Source of the DNA: Acidobacteria bacterium Mor1
GTDB lineage: Bacteria > Acidobacteriota > Polarisedimenticolia > Polarisedimenticolales > Polarisedimenticolaceae
Reading direction: 5' to 3'
NCBI GenBank assembly: GCA_001664505.1
Contig: CP011806.1
Location: 1,984,486 to 2,048,485 of the forward strand
DNA: 64,000 bases
Position 1 is the first letter of the stretch. Each line of letters opens with the position of its first letter. The notes beneath the pieces were generated by a model, which saw nothing but the letters and a program-made list of their open reading frames with translations, made no database searches and was not told where the DNA came from. Positions 17,211-26,183 of the stretch are shown here, in pieces. A program made the translations under genes and the position numbers.

Positions 17211-18716
17211 ATGTTCCCGACGGGTTCGCACAGGACGACCCTGCCCGGAAACGCGAGCGACGGCGGCGTCACGAAGGCGCGCCGGTTCGTGCAGGCGGCG
17301 CTCTGCCTGCTCGCCGCGCTGATCCCGTTCCCGGCGACGGCGCTCAACGTCTGCGAAGACAACGGCGGAGCCGGTTGGTTCATGCCGGCGACCGCAGACC
17401 CGGGCGCCGGACAACCCGGCGAGTTCGTCGTCATCGACATCCCCTTCGCCCTGGGCCCCAACGCCATCGTCCTCGACATGAACGTCGAGATGGACATCAC
17501 CTATCCCTGGGTCGGTGACATCCGGGCGAACCTGATCAGCCCCGCCGGCACAAACGTCGCCCTGTTCGACCGGCCGCGGACCACGGCGGTCAATCACCGG
17601 GCGCCCTGGGGCTGTTCCCGGGATCACTACCGGGACGTGGTCATCGACGACGAGTCGAACGAGGGAACCATCGAAGCGGCTCGCTGCGCCGGCTTCCCCG
17701 TCTACAGCGGAGACTACGAGCCCCATGTGCCCGGCACCCTGGCCAACTTCGACGAGGAGGCGCTCGACGGCACCTGGACGATCCTGATCGAGGACGCGGT
17801 GTTCTACGACCAGGGGCGCACCAACTACGGCTGCCTCGATCTGGTCTACGCCAACCTGCGCTTCGATCAGTGGGTCAGCACCGACCCGGCATGCGGCGAC
17901 CAGCTGGAAAACCTGGCCGTACCCAGCGGCACCGACGTCTACTACTGCTACGAGGTCGAGAACACCGGCGAGCGGCAGTTCGAGATTGCGGCTGGCGGCA
18001 CCGGCGACGACCTGGGCCACGATCTGACCGGCCTGGAAACGACCTATGCGCCGGGCGCGGTGGAGACGGTGATCGTGGGACCCTTGACCGCCGGCGTCGA
18101 CCTGCCCCAGGGCACCACGACCCAGAACGCGACGGTCACCGCCGAGGGAGACGACGCCGACTTCCCTTCGACGATCACCATCAGCGACACACAGACCACC
18201 GTGCTCGATGTCACCGTGTCGCCGGAAACCACCATCGTCCTCGCCGTGAGCGTGGTCTCGGATCCGATCAACGGCACGTTGAACCCGGTCTCGATGCCCG
18301 GCGCGATCCTGCGCTACACCATCACCGTCGAGAACATCGGGCTCGGGGCGTCGAACCCGGACACGGTGGTGATCTCCGACTTCCTGCCGCCGGAGACCCG
18401 GCTGGTGCTGCAAAACCCGCTGGCCCCGGTCACCATGAGCCCCGGGGCGGAGCCCAGCGGCCTGAGCCTGGTCGCCACCGACGTGGGCAACGATCTGTCT
18501 CCTCTCTCTTCGGGGGGCAACCAGGTCAATCTATCCAACGACGGCGGCTCGACCTTCCTCGCGCCGGGAGGCATCTCCACCGACGGCAGCGACGTCGACG
18601 CCACGGTGCCGGCGATCGACTTCATCCAGGTGCGGCTGAGCGGCACGATGAGCGCCGACGACGGCGCGGCGCCCTACCCCGGATTCGTGCTGACCTTCGA
18701 CGTTCGGGTGGAGTAG
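17211..18716 (+). CDS. secreted protein with P-domain and DUF11-like C-terminus
   Basis: The protein has 501 residues with a Sec signal peptide (about 18-45, LLAALIPFPATALN). Residues of about 60-220 match a proprotein-convertase P domain: an amphipathic IDIPFAL strand, WVGDIRANLISPAGT, GTWTILIEDA and NYGCLDLVYANL. These are beta-jelly-roll modules that usually sit after subtilisin-like proteases or on their own in surface proteins. The rest contains two Ig-like/DUF11-like segments (ATTTQNATV, LRYTITVENIGLGASNPDTVVISDFLP). No protease domain is present. An adhesion or surface role is likely. Confidence 0.8.
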   Translation: MFPTGSHRTTLPGNASDGGVTKARRFVQAALCLLAALIPFPATALNVCEDNGGAGWFMPATADPGAGQPGEFVVIDIPFALGPNAIVLDMNVEMDITYPWVGDIRANLISPAGTNVALFDRPRTTAVNHRAPWGCSRDHYRDVVIDDESNEGTIEAARCAGFPVYSGDYEPHVPGTLANFDEEALDGTWTILIEDAVFYDQGRTNYGCLDLVYANLRFDQWVSTDPACGDQLENLAVPSGTDVYYCYEVENTGERQFEIAAGGTGDDLGHDLTGLETTYAPGAVETVIVGPLTAGVDLPQGTTTQNATVTAEGDDADFPSTITISDTQTTVLDVTVSPETTIVLAVSVVSDPINGTLNPVSMPGAILRYTITVENIGLGASNPDTVVISDFLPPETRLVLQNPLAPVTMSPGAEPSGLSLVATDVGNDLSPLSSGGNQVNLSNDGGSTFLAPGGISTDGSDVDATVPAIDFIQVRLSGTMSADDGAAPYPGFVLTFDVRVE

Positions 18717-18739
18717 CCGGCACTCCACGTTCCGCGGGT

Positions 18740-20008
18740 TCAGTCGATCGCGCGCCCCGCGTAAAGTTCTCCCAGTCCGCAGTGTTCGATGATCTGGTCG
18801 CGGTAGACCTTGACCCATGTAGCGACCTTGGGCTTGGGGATATCGAAGAACCAGATATCGAGGGTCTGGCCCAGATCGAGCAAGAACACGTCGTCATGGC
18901 TGCGCCGCAGGCGGCGAATGAACCAGCAGGCCAGCGATCCGCCGCACTGGAACAGCACCACCGGCTTGCGGCTCGAGGACGCCCGGGCCCGGTCCAGGGC
19001 GATGCGGGCCGCGGCCAGCACCTCTCCACGCATCAGCTGGGTGTTCGCCGGAGGGATCGACAGATGTCGGAAGTGCGGAAGCTGCCAACGCCGGCCGAGC
19101 AGGCCGAGGCGTTCGGGACCGATCAGCACCACCGGATGTTCACGGCACAGTTCGGGCAACCGGCCGAGCGCTCCGCTGATGGCCCAGCGTTTCCAGAGGG
19201 TCGCGTCGTAGAGCGTGCGCTCCGCGGTGAAGTAGCGGGTGAAGCGGGCGAAGCGTTCGAGGTTGGCCTCCCCCGGCGGGTCGCAGGGAAAGACCGACCC
19301 GTCGGCGGTAGGGAACCCCTTGAACGCCACCGCCTCCAGCAGGCCGGGATCGTCGTTGCCCGATTCGAGGTCCGCCTGGAGTTCCCGCAGGAAGCCGTCG
19401 ACGAAGGAGCCGGACCAGTTCCAGCGTTCGAAGCAGAGCCGGGTGGCCAGCGCCCGGAGCTGCTCGCCGCCGGCGAAGGTCAGGCGCGGGTCGGCGCTCA
19501 TGCGTTCGGCGGTTGCCGTAATCGCCTCGATCGAATCCCATACACCGTGGACCACCCGGGCGAAGGCGAAGGGTTCATCGGCCTCGATGCGGTCGAGCAG
19601 GAAGCCGGGCTCGGGGTGGCGGAAACGGTAGACCTCGCCTCGATGCTCGTAGCGCAACTCGCCGGCAGAGGAGAACCCCCGCGCCACCTCGTCGCTGACG
19701 GCGAGCTCCTCAACCCGATGGGCATGCCGCGCCCGGAACGGAACGTCGATCTCCGGGAACAAAGCCGTCAGTCGCACCCCCTCGGTCGGCTCGCCCCGGT
19801 GGGCGACGAAGTGCTCCCAGGGCTTGTCGCCCGCCTCGGGACGGGCCATCCGGTAGAGCAGCGGATCGAATCGGGGGTTGGGCATGTTCCCCATCCCCTC
19901 GCCGGTTTCCCGGTAGTGAGCGCGGGGATCCACCGACTCGGGAGCGTCGGCCAGGTAACGGCTGCGATAGAACGCCTCGTCGAAGACGTAGGGGTCGGAC
20001 GCACTCAT
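18740..20008 (-). CDS. probable GT-D-type glycosyltransferase
   Basis: This 422-residue protein starts with FDEAFYRSRYL, DPRAHY and FDPLLYRMA, the spaced FD/HY-G-P motif often seen beside polysaccharide transferases. The C-terminal 150 residues resemble the GT-D fold (DUF1792 group): HPVVLIGPERLG, LSIPPANTQLM, KPVVLFQCGGSLACWF and FLLDLGQTLDIW, where the last Asp would bind the metal and sugar nucleotide. The call is by pattern only. No other polysaccharide genes are near it. The ATG at 20008 is preferred; in-frame extensions further upstream are Gly/Ala-rich and overlap the divergent gene. Confidence 0.55.
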   Translation of the reverse strand: MSASDPYVFDEAFYRSRYLADAPESVDPRAHYRETGEGMGNMPNPRFDPLLYRMARPEAGDKPWEHFVAHRGEPTEGVRLTALFPEIDVPFRARHAHRVEELAVSDEVARGFSSAGELRYEHRGEVYRFRHPEPGFLLDRIEADEPFAFARVVHGVWDSIEAITATAERMSADPRLTFAGGEQLRALATRLCFERWNWSGSFVDGFLRELQADLESGNDDPGLLEAVAFKGFPTADGSVFPCDPPGEANLERFARFTRYFTAERTLYDATLWKRWAISGALGRLPELCREHPVVLIGPERLGLLGRRWQLPHFRHLSIPPANTQLMRGEVLAAARIALDRARASSSRKPVVLFQCGGSLACWFIRRLRRSHDDVFLLDLGQTLDIWFFDIPKPKVATWVKVYRDQIIEHCGLGELYAGRAID

Positions 20009-20131
20009 CGGCGGCACTATATCCGATCGCCGGAGCGGCGCGGTCCGCAGCAACAGGTGACAGGCACCCGGTTTTCGCGGTAGCTTTGAAGCGCCTGCCG
20101 CCGTCGGCGGCCTCCGTGAATGGGGTATGAC

Positions 20132-20869
20132 ATGCGTAAGACGACCCTCGCCCTGAGCCTGATCGGCCTGGCCCTGACCGCCCTCGCCTCGCTGCCCTGC
20201 CTGGCCGCCGAGGGTTTCATGACCGACCGCAAGGCGGCATTCAAACAGGCGACCCAGGACGACCGGCCGCTGCTGATCGACTTCCAGACCACCTGGTGCG
20301 TGGCTTGCCGCACGATGGAAAAGACAACCTGGGTCGACACCGATGTCGTCGCGGCGATGGGCGCCTACGTGCCGCTGATGGTCGACGGCGAACGGGATCA
20401 CAACCTGGTCGCGCGCTACCGGGTCGAGGCCTACCCCACCATCGTGATCGCAACCCCCGACGGCGCGCCGATCCTGACCCTGGTCGGACTGCAAACCGCC
20501 GAACAGATGAAAGCCCATCTCGCCGCCGTCACCGCGCGCCTCGACGATCTGGCCGCATGGGCCAGCGCCGCCAGCTCGCGCAAGCCTGAACCGGTGGCGC
20601 TGCTCGGCCTGGCGGATTTCGCGCTCTCCCGTGACTCCGGCGGCGAGGCGGAGCGGATGTTCCGCGACGTGCTCCGGCGCAAGAAGGGGCTCGACCCCGG
20701 GATGCGCCGGGACGCCCAGCTCGGCCTCGCCCGGGCGTTGATCGAACTTGACGAGTGCAAGGACGCCGGCAAGTTGCTCGATGAGATCGACTCCCGGGAT
20801 TCCGGCGACGACTCCTTCGCCGGCCGGCTGGAGCAGGCCCGGGTGTCCCTCGGCAGCTGCGAGTCCTGA
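20132..20869 (+). CDS. exported thioredoxin-fold protein with TPR-like C-terminus
   Basis: The protein has 245 residues, with a Sec signal peptide (about 1-26). A thioredoxin-like domain follows, with the active site WCVAC (C56, C59), a cis-Pro in the AYPTIVI segment, and the expected spacing from the DsbD-gamma/thioredoxin family. The C-terminal 100 residues are helical, TPR-like. It is likely a periplasmic disulfide or reductant-handling protein. An alternative ATG at 20120 would add four residues; the 20132 start gives the better signal peptide. Confidence 0.85.
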   Translation: MRKTTLALSLIGLALTALASLPCLAAEGFMTDRKAAFKQATQDDRPLLIDFQTTWCVACRTMEKTTWVDTDVVAAMGAYVPLMVDGERDHNLVARYRVEAYPTIVIATPDGAPILTLVGLQTAEQMKAHLAAVTARLDDLAAWASAASSRKPEPVALLGLADFALSRDSGGEAERMFRDVLRRKKGLDPGMRRDAQLGLARALIELDECKDAGKLLDEIDSRDSGDDSFAGRLEQARVSLGSCES

Positions 20870-20900
20870 CCCCGGCCGTCCCGGGCGGGCAACCCCTGCC

Positions 20901-20963
20901 GATACAGCCCCGATACAAACCGCTTCGACAAACGGGGTACAAAACCCCGACAATCCCGACACA
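20901..20963 (+). repeat. phased GAYACA-like motif array
   Basis: Six related hexamers, GATACA, GATACA, GACAAA, GTACAA, GACAAT and GACACA, start at 20901, 20912, 20927, 20937, 20949 and 20958. Spacing is 9-15 bases, roughly one helical turn, with runs of C between. They lie in the 256-base gap upstream of the propeller-thioredoxin gene and just before a candidate promoter, so they could be regulator sites. Confidence 0.4.
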
Positions 20964-20986
20964 GCCCCGCCACTCCGTTTTCGCTA

Positions 20987-21016
20987 TGGACTCGCTTCGT
21001 CCAATCGCCGTATAAG
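20987..21016 (+). promoter_or_regulatory. candidate promoter for the 21126 operon
   Basis: TGGACT (20987-20992), an 18-base spacer and TATAAG (21011-21016) precede the start codon by about 110 bases. The leader can fold: CGCGGG near 21073 pairs with CCCGCG near 21101, leaving the ribosome site GAGGGGG (21112-21118) exposed. I found no match to a named riboswitch. Confidence 0.35.
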
Positions 21017-21125
21017 TGCGGGCATGAACGGCGTTAGCCGCCGCCCGGCGGCCCGGCGCTGGTCGTAGCAACCGCGGGAGGAGCCAGGGGTAAGGCGATC
21101 CCCGCGCTGACAGAGGGGGATAGCG

Positions 21126-23195
21126 ATGGAAAGCCACCTGGCGAGGCGGAGCCTCGTCTTCTTCGTGTTGGTCTGCGCGCTCGTGACATCGGTATCGGCG
21201 CAGGTCCTGCCCTGGTCGGTCAAGATCGAAAAAGTCCTGGACAATACAGCGGAGGCCGGCGACATCGCGCTGTCGCCGACCGGTGAGATCTGGCTGCTCG
21301 AACGCGCGGGTACCCTGCGCGTATTCCGCGACGGTGCGCAGGTCGCCACGCTGGCCGTGCCGGTCAGCACCACCTGCGAGAGCGGTCTGCTCGACGTCGC
21401 CTTCGATCCGAACCACGCGAGCAACGGTCGCGCGGCGATCTCCTACGTCACCGGCGCCGGACAGGTGCGGGTCGACGAGGTGACTCGCGTGCCCGGCGGC
21501 GTGAACCTCGGCGGGATGCTGATCGACCTCGGCACCACCGCCAGCGGATGCCGGCCCGGCGGCGGTCTCGAGACCAGCGCCGACGGCAAGCTGCTGGTCG
21601 CCGTAGGTGATCTCGGTGTCGGCGCCGACGCGCAGGATGACGCCAAGTTCGCCGGCAAGCTGCTGCGCGCCGAGTTCGACGGCGCGGTGCCGGCAGACAA
21701 CCCGTCGGGCACCCTGGTCTGGGCCAAGGGCTTCCGCCACGGCGCGGACCTGGCGCAGAACCCGAACACCGCCCGGGCCAACGGCACGGTCTACATGACC
21801 GACCGTGGTTCGAGCACCGTGGCGGCCGATGAGGTAAACGCCCCGGGTGAAGGGGGCAACTTCGGTTGGGATTCGGTGAGTGGCAGCGGCGGCGGATTCG
21901 ACGATCCGATCGTCTCCTACAACCCGGTGGTCGGCACCGAGGGTCTCGCCACCATCACCAGCGACAAGTTCGGCGACGCCTCTGAAGGTTCGTTGACCTT
22001 CGCCTGCCTGGATGTCGACGAGATCCGCCAGGCCACGGTCAGCGGAGCCGAGGGAGACGCCCTCAACGACAGCGGCGTGTTCTACAACCCGGCCGGCGAC
22101 CGTGACGGCACGCCGGATGCCGGCTGCCCCGGTTCGATCCACGCGCTGGACGAAGGTGGCGACGGCTGGCTGTACGGCGTCAACGACGGGGCGAACCCGG
22201 GCGTCTGGCGCATGTACAAGGACACCATGGGTCCCCGCGAAGTGTCCGCCCCCGGTTCTCCCTTCCGCTTCACCGTCGGCAAGTCCGGCGGCGATCTGGA
22301 GTTCGGCTGGGAAGACCTGGGCACGCTGGATGCAGGCTTCCCGGTCCGTAACGGCGGCCAGCACTCCCAGACCTACACCGTCTGGGAAGGCACGCTGCCC
22401 ATCGCCAGCTACGACCACACCGCCCTGCTGCGCACCGACGGCAACAGCGCCGGCCTGCGCCGGCTGACCGCGACCACCACCCCCGGCAGCGGCGACCGCT
22501 ACTACCTGGTCACCGCCCAGGGTGAGAACGTCGAGGGCTCCGCCGGACGCGCGACCGACGGCACCGAGCGCAACCCGATGACCGACTACTGCCAGAACCT
22601 CGGCGCCGGTCAGTTCATCGGCGACTGCGCCGACGAGTTCCGCCACGTGGACACGGGTGAGATCCTCAAGCTCACCGACTACAATCCGCGCTCGCCGACC
22701 TACCTGCAAGAGGTCGGCCTCTCGGACTACCGCGGCCGCGTGATCCACATCGACCTCAGCGCCGACGACTGCTTCTGGTGCAACGTCCAGGCGGACTTCT
22801 TCCACGACGTGGATGTCGAGTTCCGCGATCGCGACTTCGTACTGCTGGTGATCTTCACCCAGAACATCGGCGGCTTCGCCCATGCCGACATCAACGACTG
22901 CATCGCCGATGCCGCGTCCTGGGCCGATGCTCACAACGAAGACTCGCCGATCCTCTGCGACATTCCGCGGGTGCCCAACCCGCAGAACAACGACGAGCGC
23001 CGGGGCGCGGTGACCTACAACTACTGGCACGGTTCCAGCGGGACGCCTCCCGGCGAAGACTGCGGCGGTACGCCCCAGAACATCTTCGTCGACCAGGCGG
23101 GGGTCGTTTACGACTTCCAGTGCGGCGCGTTCCTCAGCTCCACTGCGGTGGACAACATCGTGGGTCCCGAGACCAACCCGGAGACCTGCGAGTGA
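21126..23195 (+). CDS. secreted sugar-dehydrogenase-like propeller fused to a thioredoxin-like domain
   Basis: The protein has 689 residues, with a Sec signal (about 1-24). Residues of about 30-370 resemble the glucose/sorbosone dehydrogenase propeller: GDIALSPTGEIWLLERAGTL, CESGLLDVAFDPN, LLVAVGDLG, WAKGFRHG, NFGWDSVSG. A beta-sandwich module (about 375-495) with RYYLVTAQGENVEGS is shared with two other proteins here. The rest (about 510-689) is thioredoxin-like, with CFWC (C549, C552) and VIHIDLSADDCFWC, FVLLVIFT spacing. It probably acts as an exported redox protein; substrate unknown. PQQ-binding residues were not checked. Its TGA overlaps the GTG of the next gene by four bases. Confidence 0.8.
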   Translation: MESHLARRSLVFFVLVCALVTSVSAQVLPWSVKIEKVLDNTAEAGDIALSPTGEIWLLERAGTLRVFRDGAQVATLAVPVSTTCESGLLDVAFDPNHASNGRAAISYVTGAGQVRVDEVTRVPGGVNLGGMLIDLGTTASGCRPGGGLETSADGKLLVAVGDLGVGADAQDDAKFAGKLLRAEFDGAVPADNPSGTLVWAKGFRHGADLAQNPNTARANGTVYMTDRGSSTVAADEVNAPGEGGNFGWDSVSGSGGGFDDPIVSYNPVVGTEGLATITSDKFGDASEGSLTFACLDVDEIRQATVSGAEGDALNDSGVFYNPAGDRDGTPDAGCPGSIHALDEGGDGWLYGVNDGANPGVWRMYKDTMGPREVSAPGSPFRFTVGKSGGDLEFGWEDLGTLDAGFPVRNGGQHSQTYTVWEGTLPIASYDHTALLRTDGNSAGLRRLTATTTPGSGDRYYLVTAQGENVEGSAGRATDGTERNPMTDYCQNLGAGQFIGDCADEFRHVDTGEILKLTDYNPRSPTYLQEVGLSDYRGRVIHIDLSADDCFWCNVQADFFHDVDVEFRDRDFVLLVIFTQNIGGFAHADINDCIADAASWADAHNEDSPILCDIPRVPNPQNNDERRGAVTYNYWHGSSGTPPGEDCGGTPQNIFVDQAGVVYDFQCGAFLSSTAVDNIVGPETNPETCE
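22236..22610 (+). other. recurring secreted module (copy 1)
   Basis: This part of the propeller-thioredoxin protein has an LxFxW strand, TYTVWEGTL, a GDRYYLVxAQGxNVEGSxG run and two later cysteines. Related stretches close two other secreted proteins in this window (48660-48995 and 57400-57670). Confidence 0.5.
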
Positions 23196-25318
23196 CCTGT
23201 AAGCAGACCCTGCGGCGGCGGCCTTCGGCCGTCGCCGTTTTTCTGTTCCTGGCGGCCTGTTTGACGCTTCCCGGCTACGCCGGCGAAGAGGCCGACCCGG
23301 AAGAGCCGACCTCCTCGGCCCCCGAGGACGCGGTCATCGTCGGCGACGCCTCGCCCACGGTGACCAGCGCCCTCCAGGGCAAGGAAGGCGTTCGCATTCA
23401 GACCCTTTGCACCCACTGCAACTCGGCCAACATCCAGGTGGGTGGACTCTCCCAGGACCTGGTTCCCATGTCCCAGGACGGTTTCCCGGTGATCGGAGGC
23501 CTGGCCACGTCGCTGGTGCTGACGGTGCTGCCCGCCGACACCATCGCCGAGGCCGAAGTGCTCAAGGGCCCGGGCGAGGCCGCGGAGCCCTCTCAGGCCG
23601 CCGGGGGCGTGATCGCCCTGACCGGCGCCGACCCGGGCGATCTTCCCTGGCTCGACGTCAACAGCGGCTCCGGTTCCTTCGACCGCCAGTTCGCCAACCT
23701 GCGGTTGGCCGGCGAGCTGACCGAACAGGTCACCGCCTCAGTGACCTTCGGCATGGACAAGGCGGACCCGATCGACGACGACAACAACGGCTTCAACGAC
23801 GTGGGCCGGGTCGACCGGGAGTACTACGACGCGCGTACCACCATCGCGCTGGGCCTGAACCACACGCTGAACCTGGCGACCGACTACATCGGTGAAGACA
23901 ACTTCAATGCCCGGGGTGCCTTCGACATCTTCGGCTTCCTGCGAGATGGCGAGGACCAGTGGACTCGCGAGGACACGCTGCTCGAGCGGCGCTCCCACCG
24001 GGCCGGATGGACCTGGAACCAGCGCAACGGCGGGACCCTCGCCGTGCGCGGCCTGACCGCCGACCGGGACCAGCGGGTGCTTTCCCAGCTCACCGCGATC
24101 CCCGACCTGTTCGGACCGGGCAGCGACCAGCTGTTCGACCGCTTCCAGATCGAGGAAGAGAACCACTGGGTCGGCGCCAGCTACGACCGCCCGATCGGCT
24201 TCGCCTGGCGCATCAGCACCGGGATCGAATCGAGCTATCAGCGGGTCGCGGCCAACTCGGTCAACATCTTCACGCTGATCGGCGGGGGCACCCCCGATGA
24301 AGCGGAGGAGGCCGAGGACAAGGTCGAGCTGCAGTCGGCCTATTTCGACGCCGGCTGGGCTCCGAGTACCAAGTTCGACATGCTGTTCGGCGTACGCTAC
24401 GACGATGTCGAACTGAGCCACGACGAGATCAACCTGGGCCGGGTGATTCAGAACAGCCAGGAAGACTCCCAGGTCTCGCCGCGAGTCACCGTGCGCTGGT
24501 TCCCCTCCACCGGCTGGACCCTGCGTTTCCTGGCGGGCCGCACCTTCCGGCCGCCCAAGCCGATCCTCGCCGAGGTCTGTTGCGGCCAGTCCTACCAGGA
24601 CAGCAGTTCCGCCCGGCCCGAGACCGCCACGACGGTGGGGCTGGAGACGATCTTCCAGCCGGATCCGGAATGGCGGGTCAGCGCCTACGTGGCGCGCACC
24701 GAGTTCGACGATCACCTGCTGCGCCTGGTGGCCTGGAGCCAGTTGTTCATCCAGACCTACGCCCTGGCCAACGTCAGCGAGGCTCAGGCGGACACTGCCG
24801 AGATCGCCATGCGGTACACCCCGGGCGGGGCCGGCGGCCGGCTGCAGGTCGACACCAGCATCGGCTGGCTCGACTTCAGCAACACCGGAGCCCGGGACGT
24901 GCCCGTCGAGGTCGCGCCTCCGTCGTTCGCCACGACCCAGACGGTCCTGGTGCCGATGGACGAGATCCCGTACCGCCCGGAGCGGACCGGCTCGATCGCC
25001 GCGACCTACCGCTTCGCCGACAAGTACCTGGTCTCCATCGGCGGCAACTACACCGGCGAGATGTGGATTCAGCAGTTCAACGCCGACGGCATCAGTCCCA
25101 ACGGGCTGGAGCCCGAGTTCCGCCGCACCGACGACTTCTGGATCGGCACCCTCTCGGCGATCATCCCGCTCAACGAGACCGTCGAGTTCCAGATCAACCT
25201 GGACAACTTCACCGACGAGCTCCAGGACGACCTGGGCGATCCGACCACCGACTACAACTGGGGCCCGCTGGCGGGCCGCACCTGGTCGGCAGGGCTACGC
25301 ATCCACCTGAACCGCTAG
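23192..25318 (+). CDS. TonB-dependent receptor with CTHCN plug motif
   Basis: The protein has 708 residues and a GTG start overlapping the previous stop (GTGA). A signal peptide ends near PGYAGEE. The plug domain (about 55-145) has IRIQTLCTHCNSANIQVGGLS-type spacing with C73 and C76, then IAEAEVLKGPG and GGVIAL. The barrel fills the rest, with aromatic-rich strands to a near-terminal LAGRTWSAGLRIHL. A CxxCN plug motif occurs in a subset of TonB receptors of unknown ligand. Tight coupling to the propeller-thioredoxin gene suggests one transport or processing unit. It could bind a thiol ligand or metal; that is inference. A strong terminator follows. Confidence 0.88.
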   Translation: MTCKQTLRRRPSAVAVFLFLAACLTLPGYAGEEADPEEPTSSAPEDAVIVGDASPTVTSALQGKEGVRIQTLCTHCNSANIQVGGLSQDLVPMSQDGFPVIGGLATSLVLTVLPADTIAEAEVLKGPGEAAEPSQAAGGVIALTGADPGDLPWLDVNSGSGSFDRQFANLRLAGELTEQVTASVTFGMDKADPIDDDNNGFNDVGRVDREYYDARTTIALGLNHTLNLATDYIGEDNFNARGAFDIFGFLRDGEDQWTREDTLLERRSHRAGWTWNQRNGGTLAVRGLTADRDQRVLSQLTAIPDLFGPGSDQLFDRFQIEEENHWVGASYDRPIGFAWRISTGIESSYQRVAANSVNIFTLIGGGTPDEAEEAEDKVELQSAYFDAGWAPSTKFDMLFGVRYDDVELSHDEINLGRVIQNSQEDSQVSPRVTVRWFPSTGWTLRFLAGRTFRPPKPILAEVCCGQSYQDSSSARPETATTVGLETIFQPDPEWRVSAYVARTEFDDHLLRLVAWSQLFIQTYALANVSEAQADTAEIAMRYTPGGAGGRLQVDTSIGWLDFSNTGARDVPVEVAPPSFATTQTVLVPMDEIPYRPERTGSIAATYRFADKYLVSIGGNYTGEMWIQQFNADGISPNGLEPEFRRTDDFWIGTLSAIIPLNETVEFQINLDNFTDELQDDLGDPTTDYNWGPLAGRTWSAGLRIHLNR

Positions 25319-25635
25319 CCCCCGACCCCACGACCGACACTGCCGAAGCGCCACTCCCCCGGAGTGGCGCTTTTCTTTTTGAGCGTGAAGTTTTTTCTCT
25401 TTTTTTTGGCAAATGCCCCAATGAGGTTTTTGAGCACTGTCGGCTCAAGAATTGAAACAAGTCGCGGGGGTGTCCGCCGGAAGCTCTGAAACTATTCCGC
25501 CACGCGCCCTTCGACTCTTCCGTTTCGCAGACTCGGAAAACGCGCAGAAACCGTTCACAAGCAAGGTTTTACGCCTGTTTCGCGCTCCCTATCTTTCGAT
25601 TTGGGTGGCTACCAAATCGCTAGGGGAGATACGAA
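25319..25635 (+). promoter_or_regulatory. 317-base leader region of the DUF11 gene cluster
   Basis: Apart from the terminator at 25346-25380 I find no gene here. The stretch at 25385-25455 is unusually A/T-rich for this genome (T-runs around 25391-25407). An inverted repeat TTGAGC (25430-25435)/GCTCAA (25443-25448) with a seven-base loop could be an operator or a short hairpin. A GGGGAG ribosome site lies just before ATG 25636. The promoter for the next gene is probably inside this region. Confidence 0.45.
25346..25380 (+). terminator. strong intrinsic terminator after the TonB receptor
   Basis: A 12-base-pair stem (25346-25357 with 25361-25372) closes a CCC loop and is followed by a T-rich run to 25380. 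Confidence 0.9.
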
Positions 25636-26145
25636 ATGAAGGCACGAAGCCTGTCCCGGCCCATCATGATCGCGGGCCTCGTCTGCGCGATCTCGGCGAC
25701 CACGATGGTCGCCGCCAATCCGAAGGTCGTGCTCGACGTCGGCGTCGAACGCGAAGAGGTGCTGGTCGATGACAGCGGCACCTCGGTCGTCGAACGGCGG
25801 CCGGTGACCCGGGCCAATCCCGGCGACCTTCTCGTCTACACCGTGACCGCCTCCAACTTCGGCGTCTCTCCCGCGGCCAACGCCACGGTCGAGGACCCGA
25901 TCCCGAACGGCACGGTGCTCGTCCTCGACGGCTTCGGCCAGGGACCGCTTCCGACCGAGGCCAGCCTCGACGGCGGCGAAACCTGGCAGACCTTCCCGGC
26001 GGAGGTCGAGGTCGTGCGCAACGACGGCGTGCGGCAGGTCCTGCCGGCCCCCGCTCCTTCCTACACGCATCTGCGCTGGGTGCTCGATGGCCAGTTGGCT
26101 CCCGGTGATTCCAAAGACGTTTCGTTCAAGGTCCGCGTCAACTGA
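25636..26145 (+). CDS. small exported DUF11-like protein
   Basis: The protein has 169 residues, with a Sec signal peptide (about 1-27). The body is one DUF11-type Ig-like domain: PGDLLVYTVTASNFGVSPAANATVEDPIPNGT, then HLRWVLDGQLAPGDSKDVSFKVRV. DUF11 domains are beta-sandwich repeats of bacterial surface proteins. With 38 bases to the next gene, it is probably co-expressed with the second DUF11 protein. Confidence 0.82.
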   Translation: MKARSLSRPIMIAGLVCAISATTMVAANPKVVLDVGVEREEVLVDDSGTSVVERRPVTRANPGDLLVYTVTASNFGVSPAANATVEDPIPNGTVLVLDGFGQGPLPTEASLDGGETWQTFPAEVEVVRNDGVRQVLPAPAPSYTHLRWVLDGQLAPGDSKDVSFKVRVN

Positions 26146-26183
26146 CGCACTTTCCCTTTCAAGGTCAATCGAGGGGTTTGCTG

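Noticed and set aside
20009-20962. N-terminal extension of the GT-D-like protein across the divergent gene
   Set aside because: It would overlap the thioredoxin gene on the other strand and its residues are low-complexity; ATG 20008 is a natural start.
21017-21125. Riboswitch in the leader of the propeller-thioredoxin gene
   Set aside because: A hairpin can form but I could not place the conserved GEMM, cobalamin or glycine core sequences.
20529-23030. Long minus-strand frame over the propeller-thioredoxin gene
   Set aside because: Antisense shadow of a well-supported plus-strand gene.
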